A stretch of DNA of 64,000 nucleotides, from NCBI GenBank assembly GCA_022820725.1, contig JAJEFA010000021.1, positions 1 to 64,000 on the forward strand, written 5' to 3'. Positions 44,082 to 53,060 of the stretch are shown piece by piece. Within the stretch, counting starts at the first letter, position 1; every line of letters starts with the position of its first letter. The translations under genes were made by a program, and so were the position numbers. The notes under the pieces were generated by a model. The model was given only the letters and a program-made list of their open reading frames with translations. It made no database searches and was not told where the DNA came from. Source of the stretch: Candidatus Binatia bacterium (GTDB lineage Bacteria; Desulfobacterota; Binatia; Bin18).

Positions 44082-44109
44082 GGTGGGGACGAACCGGTGC
44101 GTCCCCGCC
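44082..44109. terminator. Hairpin after the PAS-receiver gene
   Basis: GGTGGGGACG / CGTCCCCGCC stem (one wobble) with an 8-base loop, 24 bases past the stop. No T tract follows, so termination is only possible. Confidence 0.4.
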
Positions 44110-44177
44110 CGGTGCTCCTCCTTCCCAATACTGGACGGAACTACCCGAAAAGTCTATTCTTTAAGCCAGAAGCATTA

Positions 44178-44206
44178 TTGACGCCCCACTTGGGACGAGA
44201 TATAAA
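44178..44206 (+). promoter_or_regulatory. Sigma-70 promoter for pckG
   Basis: TTGACG, 17-base spacer, TATAAA, 67 bases before the pckG start. Good consensus match. Confidence 0.72.
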
Positions 44207-44272
44207 AAAAACTTATCATCTTTTGTTCTCAGTATTAGTATCCACTCTTATCCAGAGGAGACTACCCTGACT

Positions 44273-46018
44273 ATGCCAACCCCACTCGAACAATGGGTCG
44301 AAGAAACGGCCCAGCTCACGCGACCAAAGAATATTCACTGGTGTGACGGCTCGGAAGAAGAAAACCAACGCTTGATTGAGAGCATGCTCGACGACGGGAC
44401 GCTGACGGCATTAAATCAGGAGAAATATCCGAACTGTTATTTACACCGAAGCGACCCCAGAGATGTGGCGCGTACTGAGCACCTGACCTTTGTGTGCACG
44501 CGGGAAAAAGAAGACGCCGGTCCGAATAATAATTGGATGGCCCCAGCGGAAGCCAAGGAAAAAGTCGGCGGGCTCTTTCAGGGGGCGATGAAAGACCGCA
44601 CGCTGTACGTCGTGCCGTATATCATGGGGCCCGTCACATCGCCCTACAGCCAGGTTGGCGTCGAAATCACAGATAGCCCCTACGTCGCCGCAAGTATGCG
44701 TATCATGACCCGCATGGGCAAGGTTGCGCTTGAGCGTCTGGGTTCGTCAGAGAATTATGTCCAGGGTCTCCATTCGCTTGGCGACCTCAGCCCTGACCGT
44801 CGGTTTATCATGCACTATCCTGAAGACCGCGCGATCTGGTCTGTTGGTTCCGGCTACGGTGGGAACGCCCTGCTTGGGAAAAAATGTTTCGCCTTACGCC
44901 TGGGGAGCTATATGGCGCGTGAAGAGGGCTGGCTGGCTGAGCATATGCTCATCATCGGCATCGAAGAGCCGAGCGGTCGCACCACGTATATTGCCGCCGC
45001 TTTTCCTAGCGCCTGCGGTAAAACGAATCTGGCCATGCTGATACCACCGGAGAGCCAGAAGGGCTACAAAGTCTGGACGGTGGGAGACGATATTGCCTGG
45101 ATGCATCCCGGACCGGATGGACGGCTGTGGGCGATTAATCCGGAGGCCGGGTTTTTTGGCGTCGCGCCGGGAACAAACTCTCATACCAATCCGAACGTTA
45201 TGGCGACTGTTGCGCGGAACTCCATCTTTACGAATGTCGCCCTCACCCCGGACGGCACCCCCTACTGGGAAGGCTTGGACGGGGGACCGCCGGCCGAGGC
45301 GATCGACTGGCAGGGCAAGCCGTGGACACCACAGTCCGAGGGCAAGGCTGCCCACCCCAACTCTCGTTTTACGACGCCAGCCCGCCAGTGTCCGGTCATG
45401 TCTTCAGAGTGGGAATCGCCTCAAGGGGTGCCGATCTCGGCCTTTCTCTTTGGCGGTCGGCGGGCAGGTTTGATTCCGCTCGTCTGTCAGTCTTTCAACT
45501 GGCAGCATGGAGTGTCACTCGGTACGACGATGGCCTCCGAGACAACGGCCGCGGCGACCGGGAAAGTCGGGAAAATCCGGCGCGATCCCATGGCCATGCT
45601 GCCCTTCTGTGGCTACAACATGGGTGACTATTTCGGCCATTGGCTCAACATGGGCCAAAAGCTCGCCGATCCACCGAAAATTTTCCGGGTGAACTGGTTT
45701 CGGACAAATCAAGAGGGTAAATTCCTCTGGCCCGGCTTTGGAGAAAATCTGCGGGCGCTGCGTTGGGTCATTGCCCGGGTACACGGTGAGGCCGAAGCTC
45801 GCGAGACCGAAATTGGTTATCTGCCGCATACCAACGACATTGATACGACCGGGATCGATGTCTCTCCGGCGGTGCTTAACGAACTCCTCAGTGTGGACCG
45901 GCCGGGCTGGATAAACGCTGCGGAGAGGCAACGCGAATTCTTCCGCCAGTTTGGAGACCGGCTCCCGCAGGCGCTCTGGCAAGAAAACGCGGCGCTGGAT
46001 AGGCGCCTCCAAGCCTGA
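44273..46018 (+). CDS. pckG: Phosphoenolpyruvate carboxykinase (GTP)
   Basis: Converts oxaloacetate and GTP to phosphoenolpyruvate, the entry to gluconeogenesis from C4 acids. The GTP-class enzyme is recognised by YVVPYIMGPVTSPYSQVGVE, the P-loop FPSACGKTN (244-252), TVGDDIAWMHPGPDGRLWAINPEAGFFGVAPGT and the C-terminal WFRTNQEGKFLWPGFGEN. 581 aa is normal. It has its own promoter and AGAGGAG upstream. Its position before the B12 adenosyltransferase and ethylmalonyl-CoA pathway genes fits assimilation of C2 units through C4 acids. Confidence 0.95.
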   Translation: MPTPLEQWVEETAQLTRPKNIHWCDGSEEENQRLIESMLDDGTLTALNQEKYPNCYLHRSDPRDVARTEHLTFVCTREKEDAGPNNNWMAPAEAKEKVGGLFQGAMKDRTLYVVPYIMGPVTSPYSQVGVEITDSPYVAASMRIMTRMGKVALERLGSSENYVQGLHSLGDLSPDRRFIMHYPEDRAIWSVGSGYGGNALLGKKCFALRLGSYMAREEGWLAEHMLIIGIEEPSGRTTYIAAAFPSACGKTNLAMLIPPESQKGYKVWTVGDDIAWMHPGPDGRLWAINPEAGFFGVAPGTNSHTNPNVMATVARNSIFTNVALTPDGTPYWEGLDGGPPAEAIDWQGKPWTPQSEGKAAHPNSRFTTPARQCPVMSSEWESPQGVPISAFLFGGRRAGLIPLVCQSFNWQHGVSLGTTMASETTAAATGKVGKIRRDPMAMLPFCGYNMGDYFGHWLNMGQKLADPPKIFRVNWFRTNQEGKFLWPGFGENLRALRWVIARVHGEAEARETEIGYLPHTNDIDTTGIDVSPAVLNELLSVDRPGWINAAERQREFFRQFGDRLPQALWQENAALDRRLQA

Positions 46019-46067
46019 AGTAGGGAGGCGATTGCCCCAGTTCTGAGCTGCGCAGTCCCAAGTCGCA

Positions 46068-46748
46068 ATGGTCCGCATTACCAAGGTTTATACTCGGACG
46101 GGTGATAAGGGTTCGACCCGGCTCGTCGGAGGGAAAAAGATTCCTAAGGATGCGGCTCGTATCGAGGCCTATGGGACGTTGGACGAACTGAACTCGGTTG
46201 TGGGTCTGGCCCGAGTCTTTAATGACGACCTGAAACCACAGTTGCCGGCCGCCGAACACTTGGACGATATCCTCCGCCAGCTCCAGAATGAGCTGTTCGA
46301 CCTCGGGAGTGAACTGGCCACCCCCGCAGACTTTTCCTACGAAGGCATGTTTCGGGTCAGCGAGCAGGAGGTGAAGGGTCTCGAACGTATCATCGATTCC
46401 TGTCAGAAGGACCTGGAGCCCCTCAACTCTTTTATCCTGCCCGGCGGCGGCAAAGTGGGTGGCTTCCTGCACCAGGCCCGAACCGTCTGTCGGCGGGCCG
46501 AACGAGATATCTTGCGCCTCTCGCGTGAAGAAGAGCTCAGTCCCTGGCCGCTCACCTATATGAATCGACTCAGCGACCTGCTGTTCGTCCTCTCTCGTTG
46601 GGTGAGCCAAAAGCTGGGAGAGCCGGAGTATCTCTGGGAGCGTGGCCTGCGGAGTAGTGAGCGAAAGGCTGCCCGGTCCGGCAGGGCGAAAAAATCTATC
46701 CGTAGCGCCAAAAAAGCCGTAAAAAAACGCCCTCGGAAGGGGAAATGA
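46068..46748 (+). CDS. Cob(I)alamin adenosyltransferase, PduO type
   Basis: Makes adenosylcobalamin from cob(I)alamin and ATP, the cofactor of the mutase encoded at 56388. The ATP loop VYTRTGDKGSTRLVGGKK, the subunit core GTLDELNSVVGLA, LPGGGKVGGFLHQARTVCRRAER and NRLSDLLFVLSRW are diagnostic. The family is normally about 190 aa; here a Lys/Arg/Ala-rich tail of some 35 residues (RAKKSIRSAKKAVKKRPRKGK) is added. The next gene overlaps its stop codon (ATGA). Confidence 0.92.
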   Translation: MVRITKVYTRTGDKGSTRLVGGKKIPKDAARIEAYGTLDELNSVVGLARVFNDDLKPQLPAAEHLDDILRQLQNELFDLGSELATPADFSYEGMFRVSEQEVKGLERIIDSCQKDLEPLNSFILPGGGKVGGFLHQARTVCRRAERDILRLSREEELSPWPLTYMNRLSDLLFVLSRWVSQKLGEPEYLWERGLRSSERKAARSGRAKKSIRSAKKAVKKRPRKGK

Positions 46749-47431
46749 TGGCCGAGTCTTCCCTCTATTTCAAGCAAATTGAAATTGGTCCCATGCAGAA
46801 TTTTACCTACCTGATTGGGGATACGGCCACGCGTGAAGCGGTCGTTATCGACGCCGCCTGGGATATTCCGGCCATCATTCAGGCCGCGGAACAGGACGGG
46901 TTCACCATTACCCAGGCGCTGGTGACCCACTACCATCAAGATCACCTCGGCGGCGATTTGTTCGGTACCCACATCCAGGGTGTGGCTGAACTGCTCGAAC
47001 AGGTGAAAGCTAAGGTGCATATCCACAAGGCCGAATCCGAATTCCTCGGCCGTCTGGTCGGTGTGTCCGATTCCGACATCGTGCAGGTCGCGGGTGGTGA
47101 TACGACCACTGTGGGCGCGCTCACCATCAAGTTCATTCACACGCCCGGACATACGCCCGGCTCACAATGTTTTCTGATTGAGAATCGTCTGGTGGCCGGC
47201 GATACGCTCTTTATTAACTCGTGCGGCCGGGTCGACCTGCCGGGCAGCAGTCCAGAAGACATGTACTCGAGTCTGCAAACGCTCTCACAATTGGCAGATG
47301 AGACCGTTCTCTATCCTGGTCATAATTATGCTTCTCAGCCCTGGGATACCCTTGGGGCGCAAAAACGTCACAATATGTATCTGCATCTCAGCGCCAGGGG
47401 GCGCCAGGAATTTCTCTCGGCCTTGAGGTAA
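46745..47431 (+). CDS. Metallo-beta-lactamase-fold hydrolase (glyoxalase II-like)
   Basis: 228-aa MBL-fold hydrolase resembling hydroxyacylglutathione hydrolase: the metal motif THYHQDHLGGD, HTPGHTPGSQCF, AGDTLFINSCGRVDLPGS and YPGHNY. The ligands are complete for a dinuclear zinc/iron site. It overlaps the adenosyltransferase gene by four bases and precedes mch by 20, so it belongs to the same operon. A thioesterase or CoA-proofreading role in the pathway is possible but inferred only from position. Confidence 0.85.
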   Translation: MMAESSLYFKQIEIGPMQNFTYLIGDTATREAVVIDAAWDIPAIIQAAEQDGFTITQALVTHYHQDHLGGDLFGTHIQGVAELLEQVKAKVHIHKAESEFLGRLVGVSDSDIVQVAGGDTTTVGALTIKFIHTPGHTPGSQCFLIENRLVAGDTLFINSCGRVDLPGSSPEDMYSSLQTLSQLADETVLYPGHNYASQPWDTLGAQKRHNMYLHLSARGRQEFLSALR

Positions 47432-47451
47432 ACGGACACAAAGGAGTACGG

Positions 47452-48510
47452 GTGCATATCCGGAAGAAGCGCGGTAATTTTCTCGAAGATTTCTCAGTTG
47501 GTCAGTTGTTTCGGCATAAGGTTGGAAAAACCGTAACCGAAGGGTTGTTTAATGCCTTTACCGAATTCGGCATGACAACCAATCCGCTGTCGAAAAACGC
47601 GCGCTATGCCGAACAGTATGGTTTCCGCGGTCTGGTGGCTCCACCGGGTTTGGTGATGAACATCGTCTTCAGCCAGAGCGTTGAAGACATTTCTGAAAAC
47701 GCGCGGGCCAATCTCGAATACCGAGACATGCGCTTTGGCGCACCTGTGTACATCGGCGATACGATTGAGGTTGAGACGACTATCCTCGGCGTCAAGCCTT
47801 CCTCACGGGACCAGGACCGGGGTGTTGTCCACGTCCAGACGACCGGTCGGAACCAGCATGGTGAAATCGTACTGACCCTGCAACGCAAGGTGCAAATCTG
47901 GAAGGACAATCCGGATGCTCAGGTCGAAGACGCGGCTCTAGATGATATCCCCCATATCCCCTGCGAACTTGTTGTGCCGGAGTATGACAAGAGTCGGCGT
48001 TACGAAAACTTGGCCCACCTGGCCAATGACGATACCTATTTTGAGGACTTTCGCGTTGGCGACATGCTCGAACATTCCCGCGGGCGGACGGTGACCACCG
48101 CCCATATGGAATGGACCGCTCTCTTGGATAACACCTCTCAGGTTCACTCCAATCAGTACCTGATAGACCAGAATCCAGAGCGCTATATTGGCGGTCAGTT
48201 GATCGTCTACGGTGGGATTCCGTTTAATCTCTGCCTGGGCCTGTCCTGTCCCGACGTTGGTGATAATGCCGTTGGGGATGTGCGCTATGCGACCGGTCGA
48301 CACACCGGACCGGTTTTTGTTGGGGATACCGTCTTCGCCTCAACCGAAATAACCGGCACCCGTGAGTATCCCGGTCGTCCTGACCTGGGCATTGTCAAGA
48401 CCATCCTGCGTGGCCATAAATTCATCCCCAAAGACGGGGTGGGAGAAAAGATCGAGATTTTCTATCTCGAACGGGAACTGGCCGTAAAACAGCGCAGCCA
48501 TTATACCTGA
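47452..48510 (+). CDS. mch: Mesaconyl-C1-CoA hydratase (beta-methylmalyl-CoA dehydratase)
   Basis: Double-hotdog MaoC-type hydratase of the ethylmalonyl-CoA pathway, adding water to mesaconyl-CoA to give beta-methylmalyl-CoA. Both hotdog halves are present: GNFLEDFSVGQLFRH ... FSQSVEDISENARANLEY ... GDTIEVETTILGVK, and YFEDFRVGDMLEHSRGRTVT ... DNTSQVHSNQYL ... HTGPVFVGDTVFASTEI. The length (352 aa) and DISxNAxANLxY pattern match Mch. The GTG start at 47452 has AAGGAG seven bases upstream. The pathway partners mcl1, ecm and mcd lie 5-9 kb downstream. Confidence 0.85.
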   Translation: MHIRKKRGNFLEDFSVGQLFRHKVGKTVTEGLFNAFTEFGMTTNPLSKNARYAEQYGFRGLVAPPGLVMNIVFSQSVEDISENARANLEYRDMRFGAPVYIGDTIEVETTILGVKPSSRDQDRGVVHVQTTGRNQHGEIVLTLQRKVQIWKDNPDAQVEDAALDDIPHIPCELVVPEYDKSRRYENLAHLANDDTYFEDFRVGDMLEHSRGRTVTTAHMEWTALLDNTSQVHSNQYLIDQNPERYIGGQLIVYGGIPFNLCLGLSCPDVGDNAVGDVRYATGRHTGPVFVGDTVFASTEITGTREYPGRPDLGIVKTILRGHKFIPKDGVGEKIEIFYLERELAVKQRSHYT

Positions 48511-48587
48511 CCGTCCAATCACAGAGCGGCACGCAGTGCCTGTCCCGCCTTTTGCCAGGTCTCGACGGCTGATACAGCGTCAACAGC

Positions 48588-49766
48588 ATGACCTTCCGTC
48601 GGATCGTATGGCCGCTGGCGGTTGCGGAAACGCTGGTCTGGGCGGCATTCTACTACTCGTTTCCCGCGCTGCTGCTTGAGTGGGAGCGCGACTTGGGCTG
48701 GTCAAAAACCGAGCTTGCCGGGGCGCTCACGCTGGCGCTCATTACTTCGGCCCTGCTCGGACCTGTGACCGGACGCCTCATAGACCGTGGTTTCGGGCGG
48801 GTCGTCTTCAGCGGCAGTGCCGCCTTGGGCGGCGTCTTCCTGGCCGGCCTCGCCTGGGTTGAACATCCGTGGCAATTCTACTGTCTCTGGTTCGGCATTG
48901 GCGTGGCCATGGCTGGATCGCTCTACGAGGCATGCTTCTCCATCCTGACGCATTCCCTGGGTGACAAGGCTCGCAAAGCCATCACTCTCGTTACTTTAGT
49001 CGCCGGTCTTGCCGGGACCCTCGCCTTTCCGAGTATCCACCTGCTCGTCGGCTGGGTCGGCTGGAGAGGTGCCGTGGTCATTGTCGCCGGCGTCAATCTC
49101 CTGGTTGCCGTTCCCCTTATCTGGAATGCGTGTCGGCATGCGGACCAGCACCGAACCGCTCAACCCACTCCAAGCAGCGCTCACCCTGGAACTGCCTCAC
49201 GTGTGCTCAGGACACCGGTCTTCTGGCTACTCGCCGTGGCATTCAGCATGGCCTATGTAGAACATTTCAGCCTGATAACGCATCTCCTCCCGCTGTTATC
49301 TGAACGGGGCCTGTCAGATGAAGCTGCGGTCCTCACAGCCTCTTCCATCGGTCCCATGCAGGTGGCGGGTCGCCTGGCCATGTTGGCAGTGGAGAAATAC
49401 GTTTCGACGTTTTGGCTCGCTCTCACCTGTTTTCTTGCTATGAGCGGTGCGGCAATAGCCCTGCTCTGTTCCCAGGCCATTCCCCTGCTGCTCCCGCTCT
49501 TCGTGGTGCTCCAGGGAGCGGGGATTGGGATAAGCAGCATCCTCCGCCCGGTGATGACCGCCGAACTGCTGGGCAGAGCCCATTTCGGCATCATCTCCGG
49601 CTTTCTCGCTATTCCATCCATCCTGGCTGCGGCCCTCGCCCCCACCCTGGCCGCACTAGTGTGGAGCATGGGGGGCTATGAGATGGTCATTGTGATGGCG
49701 ATCGCTACCACAGTGGTCGGGCTGGGCTGCATCAGTAGCATCCCTCTGCTGGCATCTCGCCGGTGA
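48588..49766 (+). CDS. MFS transporter
   Basis: 392-aa major facilitator with twelve predicted helices. The loop 2-3 motif is degenerate but recognisable (GPVTGRLIDRGFGRVVF). A central cytoplasmic loop (HADQHRTAQPTPSSAHPG) splits the two halves. It resembles the monocarboxylate/oxalate-type MFS group (LGWSKTELAGALTLALI). Position between mch and the monooxygenase operon suggests uptake of a related carboxylate or substrate (inference). Confidence 0.82.
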   Translation: MTFRRIVWPLAVAETLVWAAFYYSFPALLLEWERDLGWSKTELAGALTLALITSALLGPVTGRLIDRGFGRVVFSGSAALGGVFLAGLAWVEHPWQFYCLWFGIGVAMAGSLYEACFSILTHSLGDKARKAITLVTLVAGLAGTLAFPSIHLLVGWVGWRGAVVIVAGVNLLVAVPLIWNACRHADQHRTAQPTPSSAHPGTASRVLRTPVFWLLAVAFSMAYVEHFSLITHLLPLLSERGLSDEAAVLTASSIGPMQVAGRLAMLAVEKYVSTFWLALTCFLAMSGAAIALLCSQAIPLLLPLFVVLQGAGIGISSILRPVMTAELLGRAHFGIISGFLAIPSILAAALAPTLAALVWSMGGYEMVIVMAIATTVVGLGCISSIPLLASRR

Positions 49767-49827
49767 TGGACGCTGCCATGCCGGGTCAAGAGCAGAGAGA
49801 AAGCCGCTCGACCCACCCTCCTTCGTG

Positions 49828-49856
49828 TTGCTCCCTATATCCCGGTTGGCTATGAT
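49828..49856 (+). promoter_or_regulatory. Sigma-70-like promoter of the monooxygenase operon
   Basis: TTGCTC, 17-base spacer, TATGAT, about 50 bases before the alpha-subunit start. No neighbouring regulator gene or upstream activating sequence is obvious. Confidence 0.6.
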
Positions 49857-49906
49857 ATTCCCCTCATCGGAAGTACGGATACGCTTGGCATAGGAGGGAA
49901 CACCGT

Positions 49907-51424
49907 ATGGCGCTCTTGGACCGAGCCGACTGGTATGACATCGCCCGTAACACCAATTGGACCCCCAAATATGTCTCTGAAGACGTGCTTTTTCCAGAAG
50001 AGCAGAGTGGGGCGCTGGGCCTACCGCTTGAGGTCTGGGAGAGCTATGACGAGCCCTACAAAGTCACATATCGTGAGTATGTGCGGACTCAGCGCGAGAA
50101 GGACGCCGGGGTATATTCGGTCAAAGCCGCGCTCCAGCGGGCCAATTTTTTGGATCAGGCCGAGCCCGGCTGGGTGAGTATTCTCAAGCTGCACTACGGC
50201 GCGTTTGCCACGCTTGAGGCTATGGCGTCAAGTGCGGAGTCCCGCATGGCCCGCTTTGGTAAGGCCGGCGGCATGCGCAATATGGCGACCTTCGGCTCGC
50301 TGGACGAGAATCGCCACGGTCAGATTCAGCTCTATTTCCCGCACGAACACGTTCACCGCAGTCGGCAATTTGACTGGGCGACCAAGTCGATGCACACCAA
50401 CGAGTGGGCGGTTGTTGCCGCCCGCCATCTGTTCGACGACATCATGGCCGGTCGCGACGCGGTCGGGGTGGCGCTGATGCTGACCTTTGCGTTTGAGACC
50501 GGATTTTCCAATCTGCAATTTCTCGGTCTGGCGGCCGATGCCGCCCAGGCAGGTGATATTTCCTTTTCCAATCTCGCCTCCAGCATTCAAACCGACGAAG
50601 CGCGGCACGCCCAGATTGGCGGTCCGGCCATGAAAATCCTGATCGAGAACGGGAAGAAGGCCGAGGCCCAGCGATTGGTCGATATCGCTATCTGGCGGGC
50701 CTGGACCTTGTTCGCCACCGTGACCGGTCCGTCCATGGACTATTACACCCCGCTCGACCGCCGCGAGAAATCCTTCAAAGAGTTCATGCAGGAGTGGGTC
50801 TTTGGCCAGTTTGAGCGGACCCTGCTCGATATCGGGCTGGAACGCCCCTGGTATTGGGACACCATGCTGGCCGACCTCGATACCCGTCACCACGGGATGC
50901 ACGCCGGAATCTGGACCTTTCACAAATCGGTCTGGTGGGATGTGCCGCCCGGCATCAGTCGGGCCGAACGCGCCTGGCTGGAGGAGAAATATCCAGGCTG
51001 GGAAGAGACCTGGGGAGCGCATTTCTGGGATCCGATCATTGCCCGTTTCCTGAAGGACGGCCCGGTCGACACGGTTCTGCCCTCTATGGTGCAGCTCTGC
51101 AATATGGCTCAAGTGCCGATCACCGGTACGCCCGGCTGGACTCCAGGCAAGACCGGTCGGCCCTTACGGGATTTTCCGCTTGAGCACGAAGGTCGCTTGT
51201 ATCATTTCGGCTCGGAAGTGGACCGCTGGATTTTTCAGCAGGACCCGGACCGCTACAAAGATCATCTGAGCGTTGCCGACCGGATGGTGGCCGGGATGAT
51301 CCAGCCACCGACCCTCGAAGGGCTGCTCGACTATTTTTCGCTCAAAGAGGGAGAATGGGGAGAAGACGCCCTCGGTCATAGGTGGTTAGAGGAGTACCGC
51401 CAAGAGCAGGCCCAGGCCGCCTGA
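49907..51424 (+). CDS. Toluene/alkene-type diiron monooxygenase, alpha subunit
   Basis: Large hydroxylase subunit of a soluble diiron monooxygenase (toluene-4-monooxygenase/alkene/isoprene group). All six metal ligands sit at the numbers known for T4MO TmoA: E104, E134 and H137 (DENRH), E197, E231 and H234 (DEARH). MALLDRADWYDIARNTNWTP is the group's N-terminal signature. 505 aa is the standard length. GGAGGG precedes the ATG. It oxidises aromatic or alkene C-H/C=C bonds with O2; the actual substrate cannot be read off. First of five genes in a tight operon. Confidence 0.95.
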   Translation: MALLDRADWYDIARNTNWTPKYVSEDVLFPEEQSGALGLPLEVWESYDEPYKVTYREYVRTQREKDAGVYSVKAALQRANFLDQAEPGWVSILKLHYGAFATLEAMASSAESRMARFGKAGGMRNMATFGSLDENRHGQIQLYFPHEHVHRSRQFDWATKSMHTNEWAVVAARHLFDDIMAGRDAVGVALMLTFAFETGFSNLQFLGLAADAAQAGDISFSNLASSIQTDEARHAQIGGPAMKILIENGKKAEAQRLVDIAIWRAWTLFATVTGPSMDYYTPLDRREKSFKEFMQEWVFGQFERTLLDIGLERPWYWDTMLADLDTRHHGMHAGIWTFHKSVWWDVPPGISRAERAWLEEKYPGWEETWGAHFWDPIIARFLKDGPVDTVLPSMVQLCNMAQVPITGTPGWTPGKTGRPLRDFPLEHEGRLYHFGSEVDRWIFQQDPDRYKDHLSVADRMVAGMIQPPTLEGLLDYFSLKEGEWGEDALGHRWLEEYRQEQAQAA

Positions 51425-51432
51425 GGGCTCGT

Positions 51433-51720
51433 ATGGCACAGATTCCCATTGTCCATAATCTGCATCAAGAGTTTGTCCTGTATGTCTCCATCGTTGATAC
51501 CGAGAACACGATGGACGAAGTGTGTCAGACAGCCGCCCAACTGAGCATCGGCTTCGAGAAGAACCAGCAGCCGGATGTGCCGCTGCGGGTGCGGAAAGTC
51601 GGGGCTGAAAAACCGTTTCCGCGCGATATGACGGTTGAGGAGGCCGGCATCACCCCTATGACGAGCCTCGAACTCTTTTATGAAGCGGCAGAGTCGGCTT
51701 CGCCCGAGCCCAGACCATGA
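51433..51720 (+). CDS. Diiron monooxygenase, gamma subunit (TmoB-like)
   Basis: 95-aa ubiquitin-fold gamma subunit. It starts MAQIPIVHNLHQEFVLYVSIVDTENTM and contains LRVRKVGAEKPFPRDMTVEEAGI, as in TmoB. Eight bases after the alpha gene; its stop overlaps the beta gene start by four bases. It is needed for assembly of the (alpha-beta-gamma)2 hydroxylase. Confidence 0.9.
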   Translation: MAQIPIVHNLHQEFVLYVSIVDTENTMDEVCQTAAQLSIGFEKNQQPDVPLRVRKVGAEKPFPRDMTVEEAGITPMTSLELFYEAAESASPEPRP

Positions 51721-52709
51721 GCACCGAATCCAAACCGCTCAAGCCGCTACGGACCTGGAGTCATCTCACCGGTCGGCGCCGTCGCCCGAGCGAATATGAG
51801 ATTGTCTCGACTAATCTCATGTACGACGCCCAGAATGCGGAGTCTCCGTTTGAGCTAGGGCCGAATATCCCGCTCTCAAAATGGTTCAAAAAATACCGTC
51901 ACGCCTCTCCTCTCACCGGTCGAGATTGGGAGGAGTTCCGTGACCCCGATGAACTCACCTATCGCGCCTACAATATCCTGCAAGACGGCCAGGAGACCTA
52001 TATCGAAGGGCTGTTCGACCAGCACAACGACCTCCAGTACGATGCCGGTCTTGATGCCGCCTGGGTCGCTGTCCTACCGCGCTTGTACATTCCGGCCCGC
52101 TATGCCTTCCACACCGTGCAGATGGCCTCGCATTATCTTGTCCAGATTGTGCCATCGAGTACGATTCGGAACTGCGCGACCTATCAGGCCGCGGATGCCC
52201 TGCGCTGTGTATCACATCTTGCGTATCGGACCGCCGAGTTGAAACAGACCTATCCGGACAGCGGATTCGGGACGGCTGAGCGCACTGCCTGGGAAAACGA
52301 CGACGCCTGGCAAGGCTTTCGTGAGCTGATGGAAAAGGTCTTGACCGCCTATGACTGGGGTGAGAGTTTTGTCGCGCTCAATCTGGTGGCCAAGCCGGCC
52401 GTGGATGAGGCCCTCCTGCGTCAACTGGCAGCCACCGGTCGGCGGCAGGGCGACAGCTTGCTCGGCCTGATAGCCGATTCTGAATATCGTGATGTCCAGC
52501 GCTCCAGAACCTGGAGTACCGCCCTGGTCCGCTTTGCGGGTGGACGGCCCGAAAACTTGGCGGTGATACGAGGCTGGGTGGAGAAGTGGCTCCCTCTGGC
52601 CGAACTGGCCATCGACGCATACTGCCGGGCCTTGCCCGACAGCCCGCAGGCTTCGGCCACGGCCACCCAGGCCGTGCACGGATTTTTACAATCTCTCGAC
52701 TTGCACTGA
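51717..52709 (+). CDS. Diiron monooxygenase, beta subunit (TmoE-like)
   Basis: 330-aa beta subunit of the hydroxylase, helical and without metal ligands. It is recognised by LRTWSHLTGRRRRPSEYEIVSTNLMY, LTYRAYNILQDGQETYIEGLFDQ, VQMASHYLVQIVPSSTIRNC and the AYDWGESFVALNLVAKP segment. In known toluene and alkene operons the beta gene is fifth; here it is third, before the Rieske and effector genes. Confidence 0.93.
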   Translation: MSTESKPLKPLRTWSHLTGRRRRPSEYEIVSTNLMYDAQNAESPFELGPNIPLSKWFKKYRHASPLTGRDWEEFRDPDELTYRAYNILQDGQETYIEGLFDQHNDLQYDAGLDAAWVAVLPRLYIPARYAFHTVQMASHYLVQIVPSSTIRNCATYQAADALRCVSHLAYRTAELKQTYPDSGFGTAERTAWENDDAWQGFRELMEKVLTAYDWGESFVALNLVAKPAVDEALLRQLAATGRRQGDSLLGLIADSEYRDVQRSRTWSTALVRFAGGRPENLAVIRGWVEKWLPLAELAIDAYCRALPDSPQASATATQAVHGFLQSLDLH

Positions 52710-52719
52710 GCTCCTCTGC

Positions 52720-53058
52720 ATGGCGTTCACCCGAGTCTGTAGCCTCGACGATGTATGGGAGGGCGATATGGCCGCGTACGAGGTGGACGGGCAACCTATC
52801 GTCCTAGTCTATCCCATCGATGGTGAGGTCATCGCCATTCAGGGGATTTGTCCACATCAACAGTTCTCCTTGGCCGAGGGCGATTTCGACGGCCACAAGG
52901 TGCTCACATGCAGCGCCCATGTGTGGCAATTCGATGTCACGACGGGCCAAGGGATCAATCCCCAAGACTGCGAACTGGCCCGCTATCCCGTTAAAATCGA
53001 GCAGGACGAAATCTATGTGGATGTCGTTGGCATAGAGCCCAAGCGCGTCGGAGTATAG
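52720..53058 (+). CDS. Rieske-type ferredoxin of the monooxygenase (TmoC-like)
   Basis: 112-aa Rieske [2Fe-2S] ferredoxin that carries electrons to the hydroxylase. Cluster ligands: C44 and H46 (CPHQQ), and C64 and H67 (CSAHVWQFD). The usual NADH:ferredoxin oxidoreductase gene (tmoF-like) does not follow, so it must be reduced by an enzyme encoded elsewhere. Confidence 0.93.
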   Translation: MAFTRVCSLDDVWEGDMAAYEVDGQPIVLVYPIDGEVIAIQGICPHQQFSLAEGDFDGHKVLTCSAHVWQFDVTTGQGINPQDCELARYPVKIEQDEIYVDVVGIEPKRVGV

Positions 53059-53060
53059 AT

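Noticed and set aside
44898..45355. A 153-codon frame antisense to pckG
   Set aside because: Shadow of pckG; no start signal and no recognisable motif.
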